From assembly GCA_016934395.1 (NCBI GenBank), contig JAFGSZ010000086.1:62001-126000 (forward strand): a DNA stretch of 64,000 nt, given 5' to 3'. Source of the stretch: Bacteroidales bacterium. GTDB lineage: Bacteria > Bacteroidota > Bacteroidia > Bacteroidales > UBA10428. The position numbers and the translations under genes are program-made. Below, piece by piece: positions 9,130 to 18,314 of the stretch. Under the pieces are notes generated by a model that did not search any database, had not been told where the DNA came from, and worked only from the letters and a program-made list of their open reading frames with translations. The first letter of the stretch is position 1. Every line of letters begins with the position of its first letter.

Positions 9130-10539
9130 ATGGCAGATAAACAAAGAACGATTTCAAAAACCATAAGTTTATCAGGAAAAGGTCTGCATAGCGGAGTGAA
9201 TGTTACTGTTACACTTAAACCGGCACCTGTAAATACAGGATTTGTATTTAAACGTGTTGATTTGAAAGATCAACCTGAAATTAAAGCACTTGCCGAAAAT
9301 GTTATCCATACCAATCGAAATACCACAATTTCTTCAAACGGTGCTGAAATTTCAACCATTGAACATACCCTTGCGGCACTTACAGGTTTAGGAATTGATA
9401 ATGTTTACATCGAAGTTGATGGCCCCGAAATTCCGATTATGGACGGGAGTTCAAAATACTTTGTGGAACTTATTAAAAAATCCGGTATAAAAAGCCAGGA
9501 ATCTGACCGTGAATATTTTATCCCCAAAGAAAAAATTCGTTTTGCCGATGAAGAAAAGAATATTTCAATCGAAATATTTCCTGATGATAAATTTAGTCTC
9601 GAAGTCCATATAGATTATAATTCAAAAGTTCTCGGATATCAATATGCTTCGCTGGACAGGCTGGAAGATTTTGAAAATGAAATTTCAAATTGCCGGACTT
9701 TTGTATTTCTTCATGAACTGGAACCTCTTTTAAAAAATAATTTAATAAAAGGGGGCGACCTGGATAATGCAATTGTTATTGTTGAGCACAAAGTAAGCCA
9801 GGAAGAGATAAACCATCTGGCGGATTTATTCAATAAACCAAAAGTTGAGGTGATGCCTGAAGGTATATTGAATAATGTTGACCTGGCCTTCAGCAACGAG
9901 CCTGCCCGTCATAAATTACTGGATGTATTAGGCGACCTTTCTTTAATCGGAATGCCTATTAGAGGGAAAGTAATTGCTAAACGGCCCGGACATTTTTCGA
10001 ATACCGAACTTGCAAAGCAAATCAGAAAACAAATAAAACTGGATCAAAAAAAGCCAAAACCACCTGAATATAATCCTAATCATCCTCCGGTATTTGACCT
10101 GGTTGCCATTAAAAAAATGCTGCCACATCGACCTCCGTTTCTCCTGGTAGATAAAATAACCTATATGGATGACTGGACAATCTGCGGAATTAAAAACGTT
10201 ACAATGAATGAATCCTATTTTGTGGGACATTACCCGGAGGAACCTATAATGCCCGGTGTTCTGCAAATAGAAGCCATGGCCCAGGTTGGCGGTTTACTCT
10301 TATTAAGCCAGATTTCCAATCCCAGCGAGTATTTATTATATTTCCTTAAAATTGAAAATGTTAAATTTAAACATAAAGTTGTGCCCGGCGATACACTAAA
10401 TATTCGTATGAACCTTTTGGAACCTGTTAAACGCGGTATTGCATTAACATACGGGCAGGTTTTTGTAGGAAATACATTAGTGCTGGAAGGAAATTTTATG
10501 GCCCAGCTGGCAAAAAAAGAACCAACTAAAAAAGTATAA
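9130..10539 (+). CDS. lpxC-fabZ: Bifunctional LpxC-FabZ (UDP-3-O-acyl-GlcNAc deacetylase / 3-hydroxyacyl-ACP dehydratase)
   Basis: This 469-residue fusion joins the committed step of lipid A synthesis to the fatty acid elongation dehydratase. The LpxC half (1 to about 305) has zinc ligand H79 in TIEHTLAAL, the HKLLDVLGDL ligand pair, and the catalytic RPGHFSN. The FabZ half (from about 320) has LPHRPPFLLVD and the active-site segment VGHYPEEPIMPGVLQIEAMAQ. The fusion is typical of Bacteroidota and may balance the use of 3-hydroxyacyl-ACP between lipid A and phospholipid. It is 105 bases after lpxD and 47 bases before lpxA. A weak TAACTTGC box lies upstream near 9070, so its own promoter is possible but unproven. 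Confidence 0.97.
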   Translation: MADKQRTISKTISLSGKGLHSGVNVTVTLKPAPVNTGFVFKRVDLKDQPEIKALAENVIHTNRNTTISSNGAEISTIEHTLAALTGLGIDNVYIEVDGPEIPIMDGSSKYFVELIKKSGIKSQESDREYFIPKEKIRFADEEKNISIEIFPDDKFSLEVHIDYNSKVLGYQYASLDRLEDFENEISNCRTFVFLHELEPLLKNNLIKGGDLDNAIVIVEHKVSQEEINHLADLFNKPKVEVMPEGILNNVDLAFSNEPARHKLLDVLGDLSLIGMPIRGKVIAKRPGHFSNTELAKQIRKQIKLDQKKPKPPEYNPNHPPVFDLVAIKKMLPHRPPFLLVDKITYMDDWTICGIKNVTMNESYFVGHYPEEPIMPGVLQIEAMAQVGGLLLLSQISNPSEYLLYFLKIENVKFKHKVVPGDTLNIRMNLLEPVKRGIALTYGQVFVGNTLVLEGNFMAQLAKKEPTKKV

Positions 10540-10586
10540 ATTTGTCTTTGAGGTTATTTTTATTAATTGAAAATTAAAAGCAGACT

Positions 10587-11372
10587 ATGAATCAACCATT
10601 ATCATATGTTCACCCGGAAGCTAAAATAGCCAATAATGTGGTTATCGAACCTTTTGTTACCATTGCAAAAGATGTTGAAATTGGTGAAGGAACCTGGATC
10701 GGCCCAAATGTAGTTATTATGGAAGGCGCCCGTATTGGCAGAAACTGTAAAATATTCCCGGGAGCTGTAATTTCAGGTGTTCCGCAAGATCTGAAATTTA
10801 ACGGCGAAAAAACTACAGCCGAAATTGGTGACAATACCACCATTAGAGAATGTGTTACTGTAAACAGAGGTACTTCTGCAAAAGGAAAAACAGTAATTGG
10901 CAATAATTGCCTGATTATGGCATATGCTCACGTAGCACACGATTGTGTATTAGGAAATAACGTAATCATTAATAATGCTGTTGGACTGGCCGGTGAAGTA
11001 ATTGTGGATGATTTTGCCATTATTGGCGGAATGTCGGGAATTCACCAGTTTGTTCATATTGGAGCACATGTAATGGTTAGCGGTGTGAGTAAAGTGGGTA
11101 AAGATGTACCTCCATTTATTAAAGCCGGACGTGATCCTTTATCGTATACAGGCATAAATTCCATAGGTTTAAGACGCAGAAATTTTTCGAATGAAAAAAT
11201 AAATGAAATCCAGGAGATATACCGAATTATTTATCAGCGCGGATTAAACAACTCAGATGCCGTGGAATTTATTGAGGCTAATTTACCTGCTTCTGATGAA
11301 CGCGATGAGATCATATTATTTATAAGAAACTCCAAAAGAGGAATTATCAGGGGATATTTTGACGATAAATAG
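10587..11372 (+). CDS. lpxA: UDP-GlcNAc O-acyltransferase LpxA
   Basis: LpxA catalyses the first step of lipid A synthesis, O-acylation of UDP-GlcNAc from 3-hydroxyacyl-ACP. The 261-residue protein has the expected left-handed beta-helix of hexapeptide repeats, the catalytic histidine region AYAHVAHDCVLGNN (about 112-125), GGMSGIHQFVHIG, and a helical C-terminal domain from about 190 with SIGLRRRNFSNEKI. It completes the lpxD - lpxC/fabZ - lpxA series. Its stop codon lies one base from the stop of the convergent thiL, so the two transcripts must overlap at their 3' ends. Confidence 0.97.
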   Translation: MNQPLSYVHPEAKIANNVVIEPFVTIAKDVEIGEGTWIGPNVVIMEGARIGRNCKIFPGAVISGVPQDLKFNGEKTTAEIGDNTTIRECVTVNRGTSAKGKTVIGNNCLIMAYAHVAHDCVLGNNVIINNAVGLAGEVIVDDFAIIGGMSGIHQFVHIGAHVMVSGVSKVGKDVPPFIKAGRDPLSYTGINSIGLRRRNFSNEKINEIQEIYRIIYQRGLNNSDAVEFIEANLPASDERDEIILFIRNSKRGIIRGYFDDK

Positions 11373-11373
11373 A

Positions 11374-12417
11374 TCAGGCTTTAGTGGTATCCCAACCTTG
11401 CGCCTGCAATTCAATTAACTGGTTTTCTTTTGTTACCATATATTTGCCTTCCTGCTTATCCGTAATATAACCAATAATGGTAATTTCAGGCCTATTGCTG
11501 ATTTTATCAAAATCATTCGGAGAAACGGTAAAAAGCAGTTCATAATCTTCACCCCCGTTAAACGCAGCTATCAAAGGATCGATATTAAATTCATCAGCCA
11601 TTTTTTTTGTTTCGTGGTGAATCGGAATTTTTTCAGCATAAATTTTACATCCGGAATCCGATTGTTTGCATATGTGAAAAATATCAGATGATAATCCGTC
11701 CGAGATATCGATCATTGCTGTAGGCACAAGATCAATCGTTTCAAAAAGCTGAACAATATCTTTTCGGGCTTCGGGTTTTAATTGTTTTTCCAGAATATAT
11801 GAATGCCCTTCTAATATGGGTTGTTCCACATTGCCTGAAAGAAATAGTTTTTTTTCCCGTTCCAGCAATTGCAGGCCCATATAGGCTCCACCCAATTCCC
11901 CGCTTACACAAATAAGGTCATTTGTTTTAGCCCCTTTTCTAAAGGTAATTTTGCCCTTTTTCGCTTCACCAACAACAGTTATGGCAATATGCATCCCGGT
12001 TAATGAAGTTGAGGTATCTCCACCCACAAAATCAACACCGTATTTTTCGCATGCAAGGTTTATTCCCGAATAAAATTCTTCTAACATAGAAAGTTTGATT
12101 TTCTGCGAAACCGCCAACGCCAATGTAATTTGCCTTGGGATACCATTCATTGCATATATGTCTGAAAAGTTGACAACAGCCGCTTTATAACCAAGATGTT
12201 TTAACGGTGAATAGATCAGGTCAAAATGTATGCCCTCTGTAAGTAAGTCGGAGGATATTAAAATTTCATTCGATCCATATTTTAATACTGCAGCATCATC
12301 GCCTACTCCAAGTTTTGTGGATTTATTATATAACTGAATATTTTTAGTAAGATGTTCAATTAATCCGAATTCGCCGAGGTTGGAAATATTTTTTTCTGTA
12401 TTTTTGTCGTCTTCCAT
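11374..12417 (-). CDS. thiL: Thiamine-monophosphate kinase ThiL
   Basis: ThiL phosphorylates thiamine monophosphate to the active cofactor thiamine diphosphate. The 347-residue protein has the family's Mg/ATP motifs: GVGDDAAVL near the N-terminus, VGGDTSTS, DISDGLSSDI and FNGGEDYELLFTV. The reading frame is open further upstream to 12453, but MEDDKNTEKNISNLGEFGLI is the usual N-terminus, so I start it at the ATG at 12417. It is divergent from sufB with 139 bases between; the suf promoter and palindrome lie in that gap. No other thiamine synthesis gene is nearby. Confidence 0.93.
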   Translation of the reverse strand: MEDDKNTEKNISNLGEFGLIEHLTKNIQLYNKSTKLGVGDDAAVLKYGSNEILISSDLLTEGIHFDLIYSPLKHLGYKAAVVNFSDIYAMNGIPRQITLALAVSQKIKLSMLEEFYSGINLACEKYGVDFVGGDTSTSLTGMHIAITVVGEAKKGKITFRKGAKTNDLICVSGELGGAYMGLQLLEREKKLFLSGNVEQPILEGHSYILEKQLKPEARKDIVQLFETIDLVPTAMIDISDGLSSDIFHICKQSDSGCKIYAEKIPIHHETKKMADEFNIDPLIAAFNGGEDYELLFTVSPNDFDKISNRPEITIIGYITDKQEGKYMVTKENQLIELQAQGWDTTKA

Positions 12418-12474
12418 ATGAACATACTTTCTGGATTGAGGTGCAAATATCATTATTAATTTAAATAGATTTTG

Positions 12475-12482
12475 TATCTTTG
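12475..12482 (+). promoter_or_regulatory. Promoter -7 box of the suf operon
   Basis: TATCTTTG matches the Bacteroidota TAnnTTTG -7 element; the -33 region is a weak TTA. Transcription would start near 12488, inside the palindrome at 12486-12508, giving a leader of roughly 70 bases before the sufB ATG. A second match, TACTTTTG (12542-12549), lies only 7 bases before the start codon. Confidence 0.5.
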
Positions 12483-12485
12483 CTG

Positions 12486-12508
12486 TTATTTAGATTAAAT
12501 CTAAATAA
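12486..12508. promoter_or_regulatory. 23-bp palindrome, probable operator of the suf operon
   Basis: TTATTTAGATT and AATCTAAATAA are perfect 11-bp inverted arms around a single A. The site begins 4 bases after the TATCTTTG box and so covers the expected start of transcription, where a bound repressor would block initiation. The core TTTAGATT-n-AATCTAAA loosely resembles DtxR/MntR-type metal-repressor sites and does not look like a classical Fur box or an E. coli type IscR site. The regulator is not in the window, and its identity is inference. Confidence 0.55.
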
Positions 12509-12556
12509 AAACTGTGGGAGTCCAAAAAGTCTTATTATTATTACTTTTGCGAAGTT

Positions 12557-14005
12557 ATGAATGTTGAACAGGATAAAATATTAGAAGAGGTAACCGGTAG
12601 TGAATATAAATATGGTTTTATTACTGATGTTGATACGGAAACCATCCCGCGCGGATTAAATGAGGACGTTATTCGTATTATTTCTGCAAAAAAAAATGAG
12701 CCTGAATTTTTGCTCGATTTCCGGTTAAAAGCTTACAATCATTGGCAAACGATGCAAATGCCAACATGGCCGCATTTAAAAATCCCTGAAATAAATTATC
12801 AGGATATTATATTCTATGCTGCTCCAAAACAAAAAGTAAGCCCTGCCAGCCTTGATGAGGTGGATCCGGAAATATTAAGCACATTTGCAAAGCTGGGTAT
12901 ACCGCTCGAAGAGCAGAAAAGGCTTACAGGAATTGCCGTGGATGCAGTAATGGATAGTATTTCGGTAAAAACCACTTTTAGAGAAACTCTTGCTGAATTA
13001 GGGATCATTTTTTGTTCATTCAGTGAGGCAGTGCAGGAACACCCTGACCTTATAAAAAAGTATATGGGATCTGTGGTTCCTTACACGGACAATTATTTTG
13101 CCGCGCTTAATTCAGCCGTTTTCAGTGATGGTTCTTTCTGTTTCATTCCAAAAGGTGTACGATGCCCCATGGAACTATCAACCTATTTTAGGATAAATGC
13201 AGCTAACACCGGTCAGTTTGAACGCACACTTATAATTGCTGAAGATGATAGTTATGTTAGTTATCTCGAAGGTTGTACTGCCCCCATGCGCGATGAAAAT
13301 CAATTGCACGCTGCCATTGTAGAAATTGTAGCCCTTGAGAATGCAGAAGTTAAATATTCCACTGTACAAAACTGGTATCCCGGAAATAAAGAGGGAAAAG
13401 GCGGGGTTTTTAATTTTGTTACCAAGCGTGGAATATGTAAAGGTGATAATTCTAAAATATCATGGACCCAGGTAGAAACCGGATCTGCAATTACATGGAA
13501 ATATCCCAGCTGCATTTTACGTGGAAATAATTCCGTTGGTGAATTTTATTCGGTAGCTGTTACAAATAACCATCAGCAGGCCGATACCGGAACTAAAATG
13601 ATCCATATCGGAAAAAACTCCAAAAGTACGATTATATCCAAAGGTATTTCTGCCGGGTTTGGCCAGAACAGTTACCGCGGTTTGGTTAAAGTTTTAAAGA
13701 ATGCAGATAATGTACGTAACTTCTCACAGTGTGATTCTTTGCTTCTGGGAGATAAATGCGGTGCGCATACATTCCCTTATCTTGAAGTGGATAATGATTC
13801 TGCAATTATTGAACATGAGGCTACCACATCGAAAATTGGTGAAGACCAGATTTTTTATTGTAACCAGCGCGGAATAGATACCGAAACTGCAATTGGATTA
13901 ATTATTAATGGTTATGCTAAAGAAGTACTAAATAAACTTCCTATGGAATTTGCTGTTGAAGCACAAAAATTATTACAGATCAGTCTTGAAGGAAGTGTAG
14001 GTTAA
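12557..14005 (+). CDS. sufB: Fe-S cluster assembly scaffold SufB
   Basis: SufB is the scaffold subunit of the SufBCD complex on which new Fe-S clusters are built. The 482-residue protein has the usual length and the conserved segments [39 protein letters not shown] and [19 protein letters not shown], including the cysteine and histidine expected near the SufB-SufD interface. It opens the sufBCDSE-sufT operon. sufC follows after 19 bases. The upstream palindrome at 12486-12508 suggests iron- or redox-linked repression. Confidence 0.97.
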   Translation: MNVEQDKILEEVTGSEYKYGFITDVDTETIPRGLNEDVIRIISAKKNEPEFLLDFRLKAYNHWQTMQMPTWPHLKIPEINYQDIIFYAAPKQKVSPASLDEVDPEILSTFAKLGIPLEEQKRLTGIAVDAVMDSISVKTTFRETLAELGIIFCSFSEAVQEHPDLIKKYMGSVVPYTDNYFAALNSAVFSDGSFCFIPKGVRCPMELSTYFRINAANTGQFERTLIIAEDDSYVSYLEGCTAPMRDENQLHAAIVEIVALENAEVKYSTVQNWYPGNKEGKGGVFNFVTKRGICKGDNSKISWTQVETGSAITWKYPSCILRGNNSVGEFYSVAVTNNHQQADTGTKMIHIGKNSKSTIISKGISAGFGQNSYRGLVKVLKNADNVRNFSQCDSLLLGDKCGAHTFPYLEVDNDSAIIEHEATTSKIGEDQIFYCNQRGIDTETAIGLIINGYAKEVLNKLPMEFAVEAQKLLQISLEGSVG

Positions 14006-14024
14006 ACATTTTATTATTTAAAAT

Positions 14025-14780
14025 ATGTCACTATTAAAAATAAATGACCTTCGTGTTGCTATAGAAGGAAAAGAAATATTAAAGGGAATTAATCTTGAAA
14101 TAAACCCCGGAGAGGTGCATGCTATTATGGGGCCTAATGGTTCAGGTAAAAGCACCCTGGCATCTGCTTTGGCAGGAAGAGATAATTTTAATATTACTCA
14201 TGGCTCGGTTCAATATCTTGATGAAGACCTACTTGATATGTCGCCTGAAGAAAGGGCAAAAAAAGGAATGTTTCTTGGTTTTCAATATCCGGTGGAAATT
14301 CCGGGAGTTTCGATGGTTAATTTTTTAAAAACTGCATTAAACGAAAAACGCAAGTATAATAATCTACCTCCGATATCTGCTTCCGATTTTCTGAAAATTA
14401 TGCGGGAAAAAAAAGAACTTGTCGAAATCCATTCTAATCTTACAAATCGAAGTGTTAACGAGGGTTTTTCAGGTGGTGAGAAAAAGAAAAATGAAATATT
14501 CCAAATGGCTATGCTCGAACCAAGACTGGCTATTCTGGATGAAACCGACTCGGGTTTGGATATCGATGCTTTAAAAATTGTTGCCAACGGAGTAAATAAA
14601 TTAAGAACAAAAGATAACGCAACAATTGTAATTACTCATTATCAGCGTTTACTGGATTATATAATCCCCGATTTTGTGCATGTACTCTATAAAGGGAGAA
14701 TAGTAAAATCAAGTGGCAAAGAGCTTGCCATGGAACTTGAAGAAAAAGGTTATGACTGGTTGAAAGAAGAAGTTGTTTAA
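14025..14780 (+). CDS. sufC: Fe-S assembly ATPase SufC
   Basis: SufC is the ABC-type ATPase that drives the SufBCD scaffold. The 251-residue protein has Walker A GPNGSGKST (36-44), a Q-loop in FQYPVEIPGVS, the signature FSGGEKKKNEIFQM, Walker B LAILDETDSGLD and the H-loop in VITHYQRLL. It is soluble, with no membrane domain nearby, as expected for SufC. It lies 10 bases before the sufD ATG. Confidence 0.98.
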   Translation: MSLLKINDLRVAIEGKEILKGINLEINPGEVHAIMGPNGSGKSTLASALAGRDNFNITHGSVQYLDEDLLDMSPEERAKKGMFLGFQYPVEIPGVSMVNFLKTALNEKRKYNNLPPISASDFLKIMREKKELVEIHSNLTNRSVNEGFSGGEKKKNEIFQMAMLEPRLAILDETDSGLDIDALKIVANGVNKLRTKDNATIVITHYQRLLDYIIPDFVHVLYKGRIVKSSGKELAMELEEKGYDWLKEEVV

Positions 14781-14790
14781 AAAACTGGAA

Positions 14791-16155
14791 ATGGAAACTA
14801 CAAATACATTATCTGAATTATCCCATCAGCTTGTGGATTTATTTACTGAAAATTCAGAATTAATTGAAAAAGAAAGTACTGACTATATGAATTCTTTCAG
14901 GACAAAAGCCCTGGAAGATTTTAATAAGTTCGGACTTCCAACCAAAAAGCAGGAAGCATACCGATATACCAACCTTGAAACTTATTTTAAGGGTGAATAT
15001 TTTCCGGTATTGTCTCCGGAAAATTTCAGCTTAAACCTTACGGATATTTTTAAATGTGATATTCCTGAACTGGATACCTATGTTGTTCTGGTATTAAATG
15101 GATTTTATTATAATAAGAATATTTACCACTACCTTCCGGAAGAGGTTACTATTACAGGATTAGCACAAGCCTCAAAAAACCAGAATGGTGTTTTTAATAA
15201 ACATTACGGCAAATATGCAGATACATCGCTGGATGGACTTGCAGCTTTGAATACGCTCTTTGCCCAGGATGGTGTTTATATACACATTCCCAAAGGAGTT
15301 GAACTTGAAAAGCCAATACAAATCATCAATATTTGCTATTCTTTTAAAAATTTGAGAATTACCCATAGAAACCTTATTGTTGCCGAAGATAATTCAAAGG
15401 TAAATGTTGTTGTTTGTGATCATACGCTTTGTGACAAAAGTTATTTGAGTAACTCCGTAACTGAAATTTATGCCGGAGAAAACAGCTATATAGCTTATAA
15501 TAAAATTCAAAACGAAAATATTAAGTCTACACAACTTTCGAATACTTTTATTCACCAGGAAGCAAACAGCCATGTAACATCAAATACCATTTCGCTTCAT
15601 GGCGGATTAATACGCAACAATGTTTATGTAACCTTAAATGCTCCCGGCTGTGAGAATAATACCTATGGATTGTTTTTTGCAGATGATCACCAGCATATTG
15701 CCAATTATGCCGAAATAAGGCACATGCAACCACATTGCCATAGTGACCAGTTATTTAAAGGTATTTTGGATGATGAGGCAACCGGAACATTTAACGGCAA
15801 AATTTATGTAGCCAAAGACGCTCAAAAAACAGAAGCTTACCAGCGTAATAATAATATATTATTATCAAAAACAGCTAAAATGAATTCAAAACCCCAATTG
15901 GAAATATATGCCGATGACGTAAAATGCAGTCATGGAGCAACTATGGGCCAATTGGATAATGATGCTCTTTTTTATCTGAGAACAAGAGGTATTAACGAAA
16001 AAGAAGCCCGGCACTTGCTAATGTACGCTTTTGCAAATGAAGTTATAAGCATAACAAACGTACCTCATCTAAAAGAAAGAATAATTGAACTGGTAGATAA
16101 AAGGTTACGTGGCGAGCTTTCAAGATGCAACAACTGCACAATTGGATGTACATAA
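14791..16155 (+). CDS. sufD: Fe-S assembly protein SufD
   Basis: SufD partners SufB in the SufB-C2-D complex. I start it at the ATG at 14791 (454 residues) rather than a TTG at 14773 that overlaps the end of sufC. The C-terminal core matches the SufB/SufD family: GLFFADDHQHIANYAEIRH, FNGKIYVAKDAQKTEAYQRN, and the KCSHGATMGQLDNDALFYL block with its conserved Cys and His. An odd point is the extreme C-terminus, where C446, C449 and C453 form a CxxCxxxC motif absent from classical E. coli SufD. It may be a lineage-specific metal or cluster contact, or a disulfide site. Confidence 0.95.
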   Translation: METTNTLSELSHQLVDLFTENSELIEKESTDYMNSFRTKALEDFNKFGLPTKKQEAYRYTNLETYFKGEYFPVLSPENFSLNLTDIFKCDIPELDTYVVLVLNGFYYNKNIYHYLPEEVTITGLAQASKNQNGVFNKHYGKYADTSLDGLAALNTLFAQDGVYIHIPKGVELEKPIQIINICYSFKNLRITHRNLIVAEDNSKVNVVVCDHTLCDKSYLSNSVTEIYAGENSYIAYNKIQNENIKSTQLSNTFIHQEANSHVTSNTISLHGGLIRNNVYVTLNAPGCENNTYGLFFADDHQHIANYAEIRHMQPHCHSDQLFKGILDDEATGTFNGKIYVAKDAQKTEAYQRNNNILLSKTAKMNSKPQLEIYADDVKCSHGATMGQLDNDALFYLRTRGINEKEARHLLMYAFANEVISITNVPHLKERIIELVDKRLRGELSRCNNCTIGCT

Positions 16156-16171
16156 TTAAAAATAAATTGCA

Positions 16172-17392
16172 TTGAATTTTAACGTTGAAGAAATTCGGAA
16201 AGATTTTCCGATTCTAAATAAAAAAATATACAACAAACCTTTAGTATATCTGGATAATGGAGCCACTACACAAAAACCGGCTGTGGTAATTGATCGTGTA
16301 CATCAATTTTATTCTCAATTTAATAGTTCAATACACAGAGGGGTCCATTATCTTAGCGAACAAGCCACTGAAGAATATGAAAAAGCCAGAAAAACTGTTC
16401 AGCGTTTTATAAATGCCAAACACGATTATGAAATTATATTTACCAGCGGTACTACCGGATCGATAAACGGATTAGCCTTTTCATTTGGTGAAAAGTATGT
16501 ACATAAAGGTGATGAAATTATTATCACTGAAATGGAACATCATGCAAATATTGTCCCCTGGCAAATGTTATGTGAACGGAAAGAAGCTCAATTAAAAATT
16601 CTTCCGTTTAATAATAAGGGTGATCTTGAAATTGAAAAGCTTAATAACCTTATATCAGACAAAACAAAACTTATTAGTGTAACTTATGTTTCGAATGCCT
16701 TGGGAACAATAAATCCTGTTAAAGATATTATTGATCTGGCGCATAAACAAAATATACCGGTACTCATTGATGGAGCGCAAGCTATTCAGCATATTTCGAT
16801 TGATGTTCAGGAGCTTGATTGTGATTTTTTTGTGTTCTCCGGCCATAAAATGTATGGGCCAACCGGAATAGGGATTTTATATGGAAAAGAGAATTGGCTT
16901 GAAAATCTGCCACCTTTTCAGGGAGGAGGAGACATGGTTGATGTTGTAACTTTTGAGAAAACAACTTTCAATGCGCTTCCATTTAAATTTGAAGCAGGCA
17001 CAACTAATTATATCGGAGCTATTGGTATGGCTGAAGCCTTACATTACATAGAAAATACCGGAATACACAGCATTAATAAACATGAGGAAGAAATATTAGG
17101 TTATGCAACACATAATTTGGAAATTATTGGAGGAATAACTATGTATGGCACATCTGAAAAGAAATCTTCCATTATTTCATTTTTAATAAATGGGATCCAT
17201 CAATATGATGCCGGGATGGTTTTGGATAAAATGGGAATAGCTGTAAGAACCGGAACCCATTGTGCACAACCTGTTATGCAACATTTTAATATCGATGGTA
17301 CAATTCGGGTTTCTATCGGGCTTTATAATAATAAATCAGATGTCGATAGGTTGTGCGAAGGAATTATTAAAGTTAAAGAAATGTTTAGTTAA
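16172..17392 (+). CDS. sufS: Cysteine desulfurase SufS
   Basis: SufS is the PLP-dependent enzyme that takes sulfur from cysteine for cluster assembly. The 406-residue protein has the PLP lysine K226 in VFSGHKMYGPTG and the persulfide cysteine C364 in RTGTHCAQP, the group II pattern. The N-terminus MNFNVEEIRKDFPIL is that expected of SufS but begins at a TTG, with no ATG in frame upstream, so a TTG start is likely and may lower expression relative to sufBCD. It lies 16 bases after sufD and 12 bases before sufE, its usual sulfur acceptor. Confidence 0.97.
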   Translation: MNFNVEEIRKDFPILNKKIYNKPLVYLDNGATTQKPAVVIDRVHQFYSQFNSSIHRGVHYLSEQATEEYEKARKTVQRFINAKHDYEIIFTSGTTGSINGLAFSFGEKYVHKGDEIIITEMEHHANIVPWQMLCERKEAQLKILPFNNKGDLEIEKLNNLISDKTKLISVTYVSNALGTINPVKDIIDLAHKQNIPVLIDGAQAIQHISIDVQELDCDFFVFSGHKMYGPTGIGILYGKENWLENLPPFQGGGDMVDVVTFEKTTFNALPFKFEAGTTNYIGAIGMAEALHYIENTGIHSINKHEEEILGYATHNLEIIGGITMYGTSEKKSSIISFLINGIHQYDAGMVLDKMGIAVRTGTHCAQPVMQHFNIDGTIRVSIGLYNNKSDVDRLCEGIIKVKEMFS

Positions 17393-17404
17393 ATATAATT
17401 ATAA

Positions 17405-17839
17405 GTGGAAACATTAAACCAAATACAAGACCAAATTGTTAATGAATTTATACTGTATGATGACTGGATGGATCGATATCAATATTTAATTGAATTAAGT
17501 AATGATTTACCGATTATTAATCCGAAATTTAAAACTAATGAATATTTGATTAACGGATGTCAGTCAAAAGTATGGTTAAATGCTGAATTTGATGAAAGTA
17601 AGGGTGTAATAATACTTACAGCAGATAGTGATGCAATTATTACAAAGGGCATAATTGCCCTGCTGGTCCGCGTGCTTTCAAATCGAAGTCCGGAAGAAAT
17701 CATGAACGCTGACTTATACTTTATTGATAAGATCGGATTAAAACAGAATTTATCACCTACAAGATCAAACGGCCTGCTTTCTATGATAAAACAAATTAAG
17801 CTTTATGCTATCGCGTATCATGCAAAAATGAACAAATAA
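17405..17839 (+). CDS. sufE: Sulfur acceptor SufE
   Basis: SufE accepts the persulfide from SufS and passes it to SufB. The 144-residue protein has the acceptor cysteine C52 in INGCQSKVWL, preceded by the YQYLIELSNDLPII segment of the family. The start is a GTG (METLNQIQDQ), again without a suitable ATG. It belongs to the operon, 12 bases after sufS and 25 bases before the DUF59 gene. Confidence 0.95.
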   Translation: METLNQIQDQIVNEFILYDDWMDRYQYLIELSNDLPIINPKFKTNEYLINGCQSKVWLNAEFDESKGVIILTADSDAIITKGIIALLVRVLSNRSPEEIMNADLYFIDKIGLKQNLSPTRSNGLLSMIKQIKLYAIAYHAKMNK

Positions 17840-17864
17840 TTTTACTGTTCTAATTGTAATCATT

Positions 17865-18188
17865 ATGGAAGAGAAAAAAGAATATTTACAGTTGGAGTCT
17901 GAAATTGTGAAAGTCCTGAAAACAATTTATGATCCTGAAATTCCGGTCAATATCTATGATCTTGGGCTGATATACGATATTAACATTAGCGATAAAAACG
18001 AAGTAAAAATTGAAATGACTTTAACAGCTCCGAATTGTCCGGTAGCTGATGATATATTATTAAACGTAAAACAACAAGTCTCATTTATTGAAGGTATAAA
18101 ATCAACTGATGTTAACCTTGTTTTTGATCCGCCCTGGGATCAATCAATGTTATCAGAGGAAGCTCTACTTGAATTGGGAATGTTATAA
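17865..18188 (+). CDS. sufT: SufT-type DUF59 (MIP18 family) protein
   Basis: This 107-residue protein is a single DUF59/MIP18 domain: IYDPEIPVNIYDLGLIYDI, then MTLTAPNCPVADDILLNVKQ with the conserved cysteine, and VNLVFDPPWDQSMLSEEA. SufT proteins act in maturation or delivery of Fe-S clusters, with effects strongest when cluster demand is high. It closes the suf operon. The next gene begins 126 bases downstream; a run of nine T at about 18224 follows only AT-rich, weakly paired sequence, so I do not call a terminator there. Confidence 0.92.
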   Translation: MEEKKEYLQLESEIVKVLKTIYDPEIPVNIYDLGLIYDINISDKNEVKIEMTLTAPNCPVADDILLNVKQQVSFIEGIKSTDVNLVFDPPWDQSMLSEEALLELGML

Positions 18189-18314
18189 ATTGTTAAAATT
18201 TTACTATTAACCAAAATCAATCACTTTTTTTTTATAACTTTTCATAATTATTGACGTACTATGGAAAAGGGTATGATTTTTGAAAGCTGATTTGGGTTAT
18301 CTAAAAGTGTAATT

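Noticed and set aside
14773-14790. TTG start of sufD overlapping sufC
   Set aside because: An ATG at 14791 gives the normal N-terminus, so an 8-base overlap is not needed.
18251-18277. TTGACG...TATGAT promoter of E. coli type before the small sorting-domain gene
   Set aside because: Bacteroidota do not use this consensus, the spacing is only 15 bases, and no TAnnTTTG box fits.
18189-18314. Terminator after sufT
   Set aside because: There is a run of nine T near 18224 but no GC-bearing stem in front of it.
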